From Massilia sp. R2A-15 (GTDB lineage Bacteria > Pseudomonadota > Gammaproteobacteria > Burkholderiales > Burkholderiaceae_D): a DNA stretch of 64,000 nucleotides. Shown one piece after another: positions 1 through 11,161 of this stretch (position 1 is the first letter of the stretch; each line of letters opens with the position of its first letter). The stretch is from the NCBI RefSeq assembly GCF_030704305.1, contig NZ_CP131935.1, positions 434,001 through 498,000 of the forward strand. The letters are read 5' to 3'. The notes beneath the pieces are model-generated. The model saw nothing but the letters and a program-made list of their open reading frames with translations. It was not told where the DNA came from and made no database searches. A program made the position numbers and the translations under genes.

Positions 1-1343
1 GCGTGGCCGACGGCTCGTTGGCGGAGCAGTTCACCGACCTCGCGCCGCCGCTCACGGCTCGCCAGGCCGCCATCGAAGCGGCGCGCTGCCTGTACTGCTA
101 CGACGCGCCATGCACGCGCATCTGCCCGTCGCAGATCGACGTGGCCAGCTTCATCCGCAACATCCACGACCAGAACATCAACGGCGCCGCGGCCGGCATC
201 CTGAAGCAGAACATCCTGGGCGGCAGCTGCGCGAGGGTTTGCCCGACCGAGATCCTGTGCGAGGACGCCTGCGTGCGCAATCACGATGAAGAAGGCCAGC
301 CGGTCAAGATCGGCCTGCTGCAGCGCCACGCGCTCGATCATGCACACTTCGCCGAGCATCCGTTCCAGCGCGCCGCATCGACCGGCAAGGTTGTCGCCGT
401 GGTCGGCGCCGGCCCTGCCGGCCTGTCGTGCGCGCACCGCCTGGCGATGCTGGGCAACGACGTCGTCATCTTCGAGGCGCGCGAAAAATCGGGCGGCCTC
501 AATGAATACGGCATCGCCAAATACAAGCTGACCGGCGACTTCGCGCAGCAGGAAGTCGACTTCCTGCTCTCGATCGGCGGCATCGAGGTACGCCACGGCT
601 ACAAGCTGGGCGACAACCTGACGCTGGCCGAACTGCACGGCCAGTACGATGCGGTGTTCCTCGGCCTGGGCCTGAACGCCAGCCGCGACCTCGGCCTGAC
701 CGGCGAACATGCGCCCGGCCTGATGGCGGCGGTGGACTACATCGCCGCGCTGCGCCAGGCGGCAGACCTGTCCGCGCTGCCGGTGCCCAAGCGCGCCATC
801 GTGATCGGCGCTGGCAATACCGCGATCGACATGGCCGTGCAGATCAAGCGCCTCGGCGCCGAAGACGTGACGCTGGTGTACCGCCGCGGCTTTGAGTCGA
901 TGACCGCGACCCACCACGAGCAGGACATCGCCAAGGCCAACTTCGTGCGCATGCGCACCTGGGCCGCGCCGCTGGAAGTGCTGCTCGACGAGTTGGGCAA
1001 TGTGCGCGGCATGCGCTTCGAAGAGACGCGTCTCGACAACGGCCGCCTGGTCGGCACCGGCGCCTTCATCGAGATCGCCGCCGATGCCGTGTTCAAGGCG
1101 ATCGGCCAGAGCATAGACCCGGCCGGCCTGTCCGACCCGATGGCGCAGCAGTTGGAGCGCAAGAGCGACAAGATTCACGTCGACGGCCAGTTCCGCACCG
1201 CGATCGCGGGCGTGTACGCCGGCGGCGATTGCGTCGCGCCGGGACAGGACCTGACGGTGCAGGCGGTACAGCACGGCAAACTCGCGGCGCACGCGATCCA
1301 CAACGACATCCAGACCAAAGCGGGGGCAGCATGGCCGACCTGA
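1..1343 (+). CDS. preT: NAD-dependent dihydropyrimidine dehydrogenase, PreT subunit (5' end outside window)
   Basis: FAD/NAD(P)H and Fe-S subunit of the PreTA complex, which reduces uracil or thymine to the 5,6-dihydro form with NADH as electron donor (known family role). The N-terminal third carries the GltD-type Fe-S cysteines (CLYCYDAPC...CP and CARVCPTEILCEDAC). A dinucleotide-binding GAGPAGLSC motif follows near residue 135, and a second nucleotide-binding region (IGAGNTAIDMA) near residue 270. A GTG at base 3 would give 446 residues, but homologues usually have about ten more residues before this point, so the real start is probably upstream of the window. The stop overlaps the preA start by 13 bases, indicating translational coupling. 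Confidence 0.9.
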   Translation, partial: VADGSLAEQFTDLAPPLTARQAAIEAARCLYCYDAPCTRICPSQIDVASFIRNIHDQNINGAAAGILKQNILGGSCARVCPTEILCEDACVRNHDEEGQPVKIGLLQRHALDHAHFAEHPFQRAASTGKVVAVVGAGPAGLSCAHRLAMLGNDVVIFEAREKSGGLNEYGIAKYKLTGDFAQQEVDFLLSIGGIEVRHGYKLGDNLTLAELHGQYDAVFLGLGLNASRDLGLTGEHAPGLMAAVDYIAALRQAADLSALPVPKRAIVIGAGNTAIDMAVQIKRLGAEDVTLVYRRGFESMTATHHEQDIAKANFVRMRTWAAPLEVLLDELGNVRGMRFEETRLDNGRLVGTGAFIEIAADAVFKAIGQSIDPAGLSDPMAQQLERKSDKIHVDGQFRTAIAGVYAGGDCVAPGQDLTVQAVQHGKLAAHAIHNDIQTKAGAAWPT

Positions 1344-2602
1344 GCATCGATTTCTGCGGCATCAAGTCGCCCAATCCATTCTGGCTGGCGTCCGCGCCGC
1401 CGACCGACAAAGCCTACAACGTCGTGCGCGCCTTCGAAGCAGGGTGGGGCGGTGTGGTGTGGAAGACGCTGGGCGAAGACCCGGCCGCGGTCAACGTGTC
1501 GTCGCGCTACTCGGCGCACTACGGCAAGAACCGCGAAGTCCTCGGCTTCAACAACATCGAGCTGATCACCGACCGCAGCCTGGAAATCAACCTGCGCGAG
1601 ATCACCCAGGTCAAGAAGGACTGGCCGGACCGCGCGATGATCGTCTCGCTGATGCTGCCTTGCGAGGAGCAGCTGTGGGCCGACATCCTGCCGAAGGTCG
1701 AGGCGACCGGCGCCGACGGCATCGAGCTCAATTTCGGCTGCCCGCACGGCATGCCGGAGCGCGGCATGGGCGCGGCGGTGGGCCAGGTGCCGGAATACGT
1801 CGAGATGGTCACGCGCTGGTGCAAGAAGCACTCGAAGCTGCCCGTCATCGTCAAGCTCACGCCGAACATCACCGACGTGCGCGCTCCGGCGCGGGCCGCC
1901 AAGGCCGGCGGCGCCGATGCGGTCTCCCTGATCAACACCATCAACTCGATCACCCACCTGGACCTCGACCGCATGGTGGCGTTCCCGGTGGTCGGCAACG
2001 CCAGCACGCACGGCGGCTACTGCGGTTCGGCGGTCAAGCCGATCGCCCTGAACATGGTGGCCGAAATCGCGCGCGATCCGCAAACCGCGGGCCTGCCGAT
2101 TTCCGGCATCGGCGGAATCGGCAACTGGCGCGACGCGGCCGAGTTCATCGCGCTGGGCGCCGGCTCGGTGCAGGTTTGCACCGCGGCGATGCTGCATGGT
2201 TTCCGCATCGTCGAAGAGATGAAGGACGGCCTGTCGCGCTGGATGGACGAGAAGGGCTACAAGACCATCGAGGACTTCACGCGCAAGGCGGTGCCCAACA
2301 CCACCGACTGGAAATACCTGGACATGAACTACCAGGTGATTGCGCAGATCGACCAGGACAAGTGCATCAAGTGCGGCAAGTGCTATGTGGCCTGCGAAGA
2401 CACCTCGCACCAGTCGATCGCGCAGCTGATCGATGAAGCCGGCGTGCGCACGTACGAAGTGATCAAGTCGGAGTGCGTGGGCTGCAACCTGTGCGAAATT
2501 ACCTGTCCGGTCGAAGCATGTATTACCATGGTGCCGCAAGACACCGGTAAGCCTTACATGAACTGGACCCAGGACGAACGCAATCCGCGTCGGGTGGCGT
2601 GA
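1331..2602 (+). CDS. preA: NAD-dependent dihydropyrimidine dehydrogenase, PreA subunit
   Basis: Catalytic subunit of PreTA, 423 residues. The first 300 residues form an FMN-binding dihydroorotate-dehydrogenase-like barrel (SPNPFWLASAPPT at the N terminus, NFGCPHGMPERGMG in the active-site region, ISGIGGIGNW in the phosphate-binding loop). The C terminus has two [4Fe-4S] clusters, CIKCGKCYVAC and CVGCNLCEITCP. I chose ATG 1331 because MADLSIDFCGIK matches the family N terminus and a GGGGG ribosome-binding sequence lies just upstream; the frame is open further upstream but that part is not family-like. It lies inside the preT end. The product dihydrouracil is the substrate of the HydA-type enzyme two genes downstream. 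Confidence 0.93.
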   Translation: MADLSIDFCGIKSPNPFWLASAPPTDKAYNVVRAFEAGWGGVVWKTLGEDPAAVNVSSRYSAHYGKNREVLGFNNIELITDRSLEINLREITQVKKDWPDRAMIVSLMLPCEEQLWADILPKVEATGADGIELNFGCPHGMPERGMGAAVGQVPEYVEMVTRWCKKHSKLPVIVKLTPNITDVRAPARAAKAGGADAVSLINTINSITHLDLDRMVAFPVVGNASTHGGYCGSAVKPIALNMVAEIARDPQTAGLPISGIGGIGNWRDAAEFIALGAGSVQVCTAAMLHGFRIVEEMKDGLSRWMDEKGYKTIEDFTRKAVPNTTDWKYLDMNYQVIAQIDQDKCIKCGKCYVACEDTSHQSIAQLIDEAGVRTYEVIKSECVGCNLCEITCPVEACITMVPQDTGKPYMNWTQDERNPRRVA

Positions 2603-2607
2603 AAAAT

Positions 2608-2683
2608 GGGGTCGAGTCCGCCGGACCAGACCCCCCGTACTGGCGGCCGCGTTGCCGGGGTCTGGTCCTGCGGACCTGACCCC
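2608..2683. repeat. Inverted pair of 27-bp palindromic repeats (BIME-like)
   Basis: Two copies of the dispersed palindrome lie between preA and the permease gene. Copy 2608-2634 is in the GGGGTC..GGACCAGACCCC orientation; copy 2657-2683 is its reverse complement (GGGGTCTGGTCC..GGACCTGACCCC). They are 22 bases apart and start six bases after the preA stop. Each can fold into a GC-rich hairpin with 12-base arms. No T-tract follows, so a role as transcript 3'-end stabiliser or attenuator is inference only. Confidence 0.85.
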
Positions 2684-2703
2684 ATTTACCTGCAACCAAC
2701 ACG

Positions 2704-5621
<2,918 letters not shown>

Positions 5622-5636
5622 ACGAAGAGAGAAAAC

Positions 5637-6878
5637 ATGAACGAACTGCGAATCAATGGAAGCCGCCTGTGGTCGTCGCTGATGGAGCTGGCGCAAATCG
5701 GCGCCACGGCCAAGGGCGGCGTCAAGCGCCTGGCGTTGACTGACCTCGACCGCCAGGGCCGCGACCTGGTCGTCGGCTGGGCGCGCGAGGCGGGCCTGTC
5801 GATCACCGTCGACCAGATCGGCAATGTGTTCATGCGCCGCGAAGGGACCAACCCGTCGCTGCCGGCGGTCGTCACCGGCAGCCATATCGACACGCAGCCG
5901 ACCGGCGGAAAATTCGACGGTAACTACGGCGTGCTGGCCGGCCTCGAAGTCGTGCGCACGCTGAACGACCTGAAGATCAAGACCGAGGCGCCGATCGAGG
6001 TCGCGTTCTGGACCAACGAGGAAGGTTCGCGCTTCGTGCCGGTGATGATGGGTTCCGGCGTATTCTGCGGCGCGTTCTCGCTGGAGACCGCGTACGCGGC
6101 GAAGGACACCGAAGGCCTGACGGTGAAGGACGAACTGGCTCGAATCGGCTACATGGGAGAGCAGGTGCCGGGCGACCATCCGATTGGCGCCTACTTCGAG
6201 ACGCACATCGAACAGGGCCCGGTGCTGGAAGACGCCGACAAGGTGATCGGCGTAGTGCCGGCGGTGATGGGCCTGTCGTGGTACGACTGCGTGGTGACCG
6301 GCATGGAGGCGCACGCCGGGCCGACGCCGATGGGACTGCGCAAGGATGCGCTGCAGGTATCGACCCGCATCATGCAGGAAGTGGTGGAAATCGCGAACCG
6401 CTATCCGCCATACGGCCGCGGCACGGTGGGCATGGTGCAGGTGTTCCCGAACAGCCGCAACGTGATTCCGGGCGAGGTCAAGTTCAGCATCGACCTGCGC
6501 AACGTGAACGACGAACTGCTCAACACGATGCACGAGGAAATGCTGGCGTTTATCGAAAAGACGCGCAGCGAGAGCGGCCTGAAAATCGGCATCGAGCGGG
6601 TGTCGTACTATCCGCCGTGCCCGTTCCATCCCGATTGCGTCGGCGCGGTGCGCGCGGCGACGGAGAAGCTGGGCTACTCGACGATGGATGTGGTGTCGGG
6701 CGCGGGACACGATGCGATCTACGCCGCGCGCCTGGCGCCGGCCGGGATGATCTTCGTGCCGTGCAAGGACGGCATCAGCCACAACGAAATCGAGGATGCG
6801 AAGTCGGATCACCTCGAAGCCGGCTGCAACGTGCTGCTGCACGCGATGCTGGAACGGGCGAAGGTGGTGGCGGGGTAA
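5637..6878 (+). CDS. N-carbamoyl-beta-alanine amidohydrolase (hydantoinase/carbamoylase family)
   Basis: Zinc amidase of the M20-like carbamoylase family, 413 residues. It hydrolyses N-carbamoyl-beta-alanine to beta-alanine, CO2 and ammonia, completing reductive pyrimidine degradation. Visible metal and substrate motifs: GSHIDTQPTGGKFDGNYG (His and bridging Asp), TNEEGSRF (adjacent Glu pair), HIEQGPVLE, and SGAGHDA followed by GISHNEIE at the C terminus. A typical small dimerisation domain occupies the middle. An AGAGAGAAAAC stretch precedes ATG 5637. Being last in the operon and next to HydA supports beta-ureidopropionase, but N-carbamoyl-L-amino-acid hydrolase activity cannot be excluded by sequence. 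Confidence 0.87.
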   Translation: MNELRINGSRLWSSLMELAQIGATAKGGVKRLALTDLDRQGRDLVVGWAREAGLSITVDQIGNVFMRREGTNPSLPAVVTGSHIDTQPTGGKFDGNYGVLAGLEVVRTLNDLKIKTEAPIEVAFWTNEEGSRFVPVMMGSGVFCGAFSLETAYAAKDTEGLTVKDELARIGYMGEQVPGDHPIGAYFETHIEQGPVLEDADKVIGVVPAVMGLSWYDCVVTGMEAHAGPTPMGLRKDALQVSTRIMQEVVEIANRYPPYGRGTVGMVQVFPNSRNVIPGEVKFSIDLRNVNDELLNTMHEEMLAFIEKTRSESGLKIGIERVSYYPPCPFHPDCVGAVRAATEKLGYSTMDVVSGAGHDAIYAARLAPAGMIFVPCKDGISHNEIEDAKSDHLEAGCNVLLHAMLERAKVVAG

Positions 6879-6901
6879 AAGCAGGGCGACCCCTTGCGGC
6901 C

Positions 6902-6931
6902 AAAAAAATGCACCAAACTGGTGCATTTTTT
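6902..6931. promoter_or_regulatory. NtrC-type box inside a terminator-like palindrome
   Basis: TGCACCAAACTGGTGCA at 6909-6925 is a perfect inverted repeat matching the NtrC-binding consensus (GCACC-N5-GGTGC). It is extended by a run of seven A on the left (6902-6908) and six T on the right (6926-6931), so the RNA could also form a hairpin followed by U residues, 23 bases after the carbamoylase stop. It may therefore serve both as terminator of the pyrimidine operon and as NtrC enhancer for the downstream gene. The same box type occurs twice before glnA. Confidence 0.75.
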
Positions 6932-6989
6932 GTTTCAATTCGCCTGCGCGGACACCTACAAAAGCACGCGCCGTCTGCTGACGAGACCC

Positions 6990-7003
6990 GGTGGGAATAT
7001 TGC
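6990..7003 (+). promoter_or_regulatory. Candidate sigma54 (-24/-12) promoter of the Zn alcohol dehydrogenase gene
   Basis: GG at 6990-6991, ten bases, then GC at 7002-7003 within ATTGCTA, which fits the sigma54 GG-N10-GC rule with a good TTGCT -12 element; the -24 side (CCGGTGGG) is less canonical. The transcription start would be near 7015, 26 bases before ATG 7041. The centre of the NtrC box lies about 98 bases upstream of that start, close to the -96 spacing of the proximal NtrC box at glnA. Confidence 0.6.
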
Positions 7004-7040
7004 TAGGCTTGCTATTTGACCCAACCTCACGAGGGACATA

Positions 7041-8201
7041 ATGCGAGCGATCACTTACCACGGCAGCCTTGATGTCAAAGTCGATACCGTTCCAGACCCG
7101 AAAATCCAGGAGCAGGACGACGTGATCCTGAAGGTCACCGCGACGGCCATTTGCGGCTCCGACCTGCACATGTACCGCGGGAAGATCCCGGCGATGAAGA
7201 GCGGCGACATCCTTGGTCACGAATTCATGGGCGAGGTCGTCGAAACCGGCTCCCAGGTCAGCAAGCTGCAAAACGGCGACCGCGTGGTGGTGCCTTTCGT
7301 GATCGCCTGCGGCAGCTGCTTTTTCTGCGACATGCAGCTGTTCTCCGCGTGCGAGACGACCAATCCCGATCGCGGCGCCATCATGAATAAGAAAAGCCTG
7401 CGTCCCGGCGCCGCGCTGTTCGGCTTCAGCCACCTGTACGGCGGCGTGCCGGGCGGGCAGGCCGAATACGTGCGCGTGCCGAAGGCGAATGTCGGCCCGA
7501 TCAAGATCCCCACCAACCTGGCCGACGAACAGGTGCTGTTTTTGAGCGACATCCTGCCGACCGGTTACCAGGCGGTGCTCAATACCGGCGTTGGCAAAGG
7601 TGGCAGCCTGGCGATCTTCGGCGCCGGGCCAGTCGGGCAGATGGCCGCGGCCAGCGCGCGCATGCTGGGCATCGAGAGGATCTTCATGGTGGACCATCAC
7701 AAGTTCCGCCTCGATTTCGCATGCGAGACCTACGGCGTGGTGCCGATCAATTTCGAGGACTGCGACGCGGCGGACTTCATCCTGCAGGCGACCGATGGAC
7801 GCGGCGTCGATGGCGTGGTTGACGCGGTCGGCTTCGAGGCCAAGGGCAGCAAGATCGAGACGGTGCTCACCGACCTGAAGCTGGAGGGCAGCAGCGGCAA
7901 GGCACTGCGCCAGTGTATCGCTGCGGTGCGGCGCGGCGGGACCATCAGCGTACCGGGCGTGTACGCCGGCTTCATTCACGGCTTCCTGTTCGGCGATATC
8001 TTCGAGAAGGGCATCGGGATCAAGGCGGGCCAGACGCACGTGCAGAAGCACATGCCGGACCTGCTCAAGGCGATCGAGGAAGGCAAGCTGCATCCGAACG
8101 CGATCATTTCGCACCGGCTCAAGCTGGAGCAGGCGGCGGAAGGCTACAAGATGTTCGACAAGAAGGAAGACGATTGCCGAAAAGTGGTGCTGACGCCGTA
8201 A
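7041..8201 (+). CDS. Zinc-dependent alcohol dehydrogenase (formaldehyde-dehydrogenase-like MDR)
   Basis: Medium-chain NAD(P)-dependent dehydrogenase, 386 residues. Catalytic zinc residues lie in [11 protein letters not shown] and GHEFMGEV. The structural-zinc cysteine lobe reads [15 protein letters not shown], and the Rossmann glycine motif is GAGPVGQMA. The length and the long C-terminal half with the [18 protein letters not shown] segment resemble the glutathione-independent formaldehyde/threonine-dehydrogenase-like branch; the real substrate is unknown. A GAGGGA ribosome-binding sequence lies ahead of ATG 7041. It appears to be transcribed separately from the pyrimidine operon, with an NtrC box and sigma54-type promoter upstream, so it may be induced under nitrogen limitation. 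It converges with the uraD-allC gene. Confidence 0.85.
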   Translation: MRAITYHGSLDVKVDTVPDPKIQEQDDVILKVTATAICGSDLHMYRGKIPAMKSGDILGHEFMGEVVETGSQVSKLQNGDRVVVPFVIACGSCFFCDMQLFSACETTNPDRGAIMNKKSLRPGAALFGFSHLYGGVPGGQAEYVRVPKANVGPIKIPTNLADEQVLFLSDILPTGYQAVLNTGVGKGGSLAIFGAGPVGQMAAASARMLGIERIFMVDHHKFRLDFACETYGVVPINFEDCDAADFILQATDGRGVDGVVDAVGFEAKGSKIETVLTDLKLEGSSGKALRQCIAAVRRGGTISVPGVYAGFIHGFLFGDIFEKGIGIKAGQTHVQKHMPDLLKAIEEGKLHPNAIISHRLKLEQAAEGYKMFDKKEDDCRKVVLTP

Positions 8202-8208
8202 GCAAGAT

Positions 8209-8235
8209 GGGGTCAGGTTCGCAGGACCAGACCCC
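8209..8235. repeat. 27-bp palindromic repeat, single copy
   Basis: GGGGTCAGGTTC-GCA-GGACCAGACCCC, a copy of the dispersed family with the arms slightly diverged. It occupies the whole gap between two convergent stops (8201 and 8240), so it could act as a shared 3'-end hairpin. Confidence 0.8.
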
Positions 8236-8239
8236 GATT

Positions 8240-9994
8240 TCACATGGGCCGGTGGAACGACCGGAAGAAATCGAGCAGCACGCGCGCGGCGATGTCGGCA
8301 TCGTCCGCCGTCATCGTCTCCAGCCGGTTATGGCTGATACCGCCGTTGCCGCAGCGGGTGAACAGCATCGCCACATCCGTCACCTTCGCCATCGCCATCG
8401 CATCGTGGCCCGCGCCCGACGGCAGGTCGAAGCGCGGCACCCCGGCACGCTCGACCGCCGCGCCCAGCTGATCCATCATCCACGGCGCGCACGGCGCCGC
8501 CGACGCGGAAACCACCTGCCTCACGCTGGCCTCGACCTGGCGCCGGGCGCAGATCGCTGCGATCGAATCCAGCACATCCTTCACCGCAGCCAGCCGCACG
8601 GCATCGTCGGCCGCGCGAATATCGAGCGACAGCTTGCAGTGGCCAGGTATGACGTTGACCGAGCCGTTCGGCACTTTCAGCTGGCCGACCGTGCCGACCA
8701 GCGACGCGCCCTGGCTGCAGCGCTGTTCGACCATCAGCACGATCTCCGCCGCGGCCGCGCCGGCGTCCTTGCGCATGTTCATCGGCGTGGTGCCGGCGTG
8801 GCTGGCCAGCCCGGTCAGTTCGACCAGGTAGCGCGAGCTGCCGGCGATCGCCGTGACTACGCCGAGCGCCAGGCCATGTTCCAGCAGCACCGGCCCCTGT
8901 TCGATATGCACCTCCACGAATCCCAGCAAGTCGGCCGGATTGCGCGCGATGGCGGTGATGGCATTGACGTCATGCCCGGCGCCGGCCAGCGCATCGCGCA
9001 TGGTCACGCCATCCGCATCAACCGCGTCGAGCAGCGCCATGTCGAACTGGCCGGTGATGGCATTACTGCCCAGGAAAGTGCTCTTGAAGCGCACGCCTTC
9101 TTCTTCGGCGAATCCGATCACTTCGAGGTGAAACGGCAGGCGCTCGCCGCGCGCGTGCAGGTGACGCACGATCGCCAGCGGCAGCAAGATGCCCAAGCGG
9201 CCGTCGTACTTGCCACCGTCGCGCACGGTGTCGTAGTGCGAACCGGTGAGCAGCGTCTTCGCGTCCGGCCGGTCCGACAGGTAGCGCCCGACCACGTTGC
9301 CGACCGCGTCGATGTGCGCTTCCATGCCGGCTTCGCGCATCCACTCCATCAGCTGGGCTGCGGTGCGCTGGTGCGCCGGCGTCATGTACGAGCAGGTCAG
9401 GCCATCGTCCGCGTCGCTCCACGCACCGATGACTTCGGCCCACTGCATGATCGCCGGGCCGAATTCGAGCTGCACGTCGAGCAGTACGTTGAGGCGGATC
9501 TCGGCGATGCGATGAATCTGGCGCAGGCATTCGGCCATCTCGTCGGCGCGCTGGTTTTTCAGCCGGCGCGTGAAGGTGGCGATGATCGCGTCGCGCGTCA
9601 ATCCTTCACCGGTCGGGCCTTTCACCGCGAGGATGAAGGGGAAGCTGAACTTGGCGTTGTAGTCTGCATTGAGCTTGTGCAGGGTCGCGTATTCCTCCGC
9701 GCTGCACTGGTTCAGGCCGGATTTGGCCTGCTCGCTGGTGGACTCCTGCGTCAGCTCGCCGGCAATCGCGGCCTTGCCCGCCAGTTCAGGATGCGCACGG
9801 ATCAGGCCGAGCTGCTCGTCCACGGTGGCGCTGGCGACTGCTGCCTGCAGCGCCAGCTTGAGCGCGGCGATGGTGGCGAAGGGGCGCTGCGCCGCTGCGC
9901 GCTGCGGAATCCATGGCGAGTGTTCGTAAATGCCGTGCAGGGTGGCGACGAAGGCGGCTTCGTCGCAGGTATTGAGTTCGGAAAGTGTCGTCAT
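8240..9994 (-). CDS. Bifunctional OHCU decarboxylase (UraD) - allantoate amidohydrolase (AllC) fusion
   Basis: A 584-residue fusion of two purine-degradation enzymes. Residues 1 to about 170 form UraD, which decarboxylates 2-oxo-4-hydroxy-4-carboxy-5-ureidoimidazoline to S-allantoin: RAHPELAGKAA contains the catalytic His, and FPFILAVKG is conserved. From about 175 onward it is an M20-type amidohydrolase acting on allantoate, with GSHYDTVRDGGKYDGRLG, AEEEGVRF, HIEQGPVLLE and SGAGHDAMAMA supplying the metal ligands. I chose ATG 9994 (MTTLSELN); an upstream in-frame extension to 10045 lacks family similarity. The fused steps are not consecutive: the allantoinase step lies between them. LysR gene 10105-11040 is upstream on the same strand. 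Confidence 0.88.
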   Translation of the reverse strand: MTTLSELNTCDEAAFVATLHGIYEHSPWIPQRAAAQRPFATIAALKLALQAAVASATVDEQLGLIRAHPELAGKAAIAGELTQESTSEQAKSGLNQCSAEEYATLHKLNADYNAKFSFPFILAVKGPTGEGLTRDAIIATFTRRLKNQRADEMAECLRQIHRIAEIRLNVLLDVQLEFGPAIMQWAEVIGAWSDADDGLTCSYMTPAHQRTAAQLMEWMREAGMEAHIDAVGNVVGRYLSDRPDAKTLLTGSHYDTVRDGGKYDGRLGILLPLAIVRHLHARGERLPFHLEVIGFAEEEGVRFKSTFLGSNAITGQFDMALLDAVDADGVTMRDALAGAGHDVNAITAIARNPADLLGFVEVHIEQGPVLLEHGLALGVVTAIAGSSRYLVELTGLASHAGTTPMNMRKDAGAAAAEIVLMVEQRCSQGASLVGTVGQLKVPNGSVNVIPGHCKLSLDIRAADDAVRLAAVKDVLDSIAAICARRQVEASVRQVVSASAAPCAPWMMDQLGAAVERAGVPRFDLPSGAGHDAMAMAKVTDVAMLFTRCGNGGISHNRLETMTADDADIAARVLLDFFRSFHRPM

Positions 9995-10071
9995 GATGAT
10001 GTGATGATATCGCTTCGCCAGTCCCTGATTCATACGCGGCGCCATATATGAGCAATCATTTGGCGGAAAAT

Positions 10072-10098
10072 GGGGTCAGGTCCGCAGGACCAGACCTC
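10072..10098. repeat. 27-bp palindromic repeat, single copy
   Basis: GGGGTCAGGTCC-GCA-GGACCAGACCTC, one mismatch in the right arm. It sits just downstream of the LysR gene stop (10105 on the minus strand) and upstream of the uraD-allC start. Confidence 0.8.
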
Positions 10099-10104
10099 GC
10101 TGGA

Positions 10105-11040
10105 TCATTTCTGCAGCGCCTTGGCCGCGGCGCTGACCTGGTCGCGCAGCCATTTGTGTTCGGGCGACTGGTGCACGCGCTCGTGCCACAGCTGGTAGAA
10201 CCGCATCGGCGGAAACTTGATCGGCACCGCGTAGGTCTTGAGCGGCAGCGTTTTTTCGTAGTGGCGCAGGAACTGGCGGCCGGTGGTCAGCACCAGGTCG
10301 GTCTGGGTCAGCATGTACGGGATCAGGCCGAAGTAGGGCGACTCCACCGCTACGTTGCGCTGCATGCCCTGGCGGTCGAGGAAGGCGTCGATCACGCCCA
10401 GGTAGCCGGGCACCATCTGCGCCGGCGCCACGTGCGGCAGGGCGAGGTATTCCTCGGCCGTCATCGCATCCGATGCGGTGCGCTTGGCGTAGGGGCAGTC
10501 GGCGCGCATGGTACACACGATCGGGTCTTCGAACAGCTTGGAGATGTGCAGGTGCGGCGGCGGCTCGTCCCAGTTGGCGATAACCAGGTCCATGTCACCG
10601 TCCGACAGCATGCGCAGGTAGTCTACGCCGGGACCGAGGCTGTGAATGACAACGCGGCTGTTGGGCGAGCCGCGCCGCAGCGAGGCCACCACGTTCGGCA
10701 GGAACTGGCTGTCGAGGTAGTCGGGCGCGGCGATGTGGAAGGTGCGCGCTTCGTCCTGCGGCACGAATGGCGACTTCTTGACGAACAGGCTCTCGGTCTC
10801 GTCGAGGATGCGCTTGGCCGGCTTGAGCAGGCTCTCGCCGTGCTGGGTCGGCACCATGCCGCGCGCGCCGCGCACCAGCAGCGGATCGCCCGTCAGCTCG
10901 CGCAGCTTGCGCAGCGACGCCGAAATCGAGGGCTGCGGCTGATTGAGCTTGAGCGCCACGCGCGAGACGTTTTTCTCGACGAGCAGCAGGTACAGGATGC
11001 GGATCAGGTGCAGGTCGAGGTGCTGGGGAAGGCTGGCCAT
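10105..11040 (-). CDS. LysR-type transcriptional regulator, candidate purine-catabolism regulator
   Basis: 311 residues with an N-terminal winged helix-turn-helix (residues about 8-67: EKNVSRVALKLNQPQPSIS followed by LRKLRELTGDPLLVR), a linker helix and a periplasmic-binding-protein-like effector domain (LVIANWDEPP in the ligand region). It is divergent from puuD, with a 121-base gap between the starts, and upstream of uraD-allC on the same strand. LysR regulators typically control the divergent gene, so control of urate/allantoin genes is a reasonable inference. The effector is unknown. Confidence 0.88.
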   Translation of the reverse strand: MASLPQHLDLHLIRILYLLLVEKNVSRVALKLNQPQPSISASLRKLRELTGDPLLVRGARGMVPTQHGESLLKPAKRILDETESLFVKKSPFVPQDEARTFHIAAPDYLDSQFLPNVVASLRRGSPNSRVVIHSLGPGVDYLRMLSDGDMDLVIANWDEPPPHLHISKLFEDPIVCTMRADCPYAKRTASDAMTAEEYLALPHVAPAQMVPGYLGVIDAFLDRQGMQRNVAVESPYFGLIPYMLTQTDLVLTTGRQFLRHYEKTLPLKTYAVPIKFPPMRFYQLWHERVHQSPEHKWLRDQVSAAAKALQK

Positions 11041-11045
11041 GTTGA

Positions 11046-11074
11046 GTATATGAAAACGAATATGTCCAATATAC
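11046..11074. promoter_or_regulatory. Weak candidate LysR operator between lysR and puuD
   Basis: An inverted repeat, GTATAT at 11046-11051 and ATATAC at 11069-11074, with an AT-rich interior that contains AATAT twice, lies just upstream of the LysR gene start in the divergent gap. LysR proteins often bind such AT-rich dyads near their own promoter. The match is short and could be chance. Confidence 0.25.
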
Positions 11075-11161
11075 GCGATTTTTCATGACGTGGGGAGCGA
11101 ATCAGGCTATCTTCCTCACACTCCCGCCACTGTTTTCGTCGCACCCGCAACCAGGAACCCC

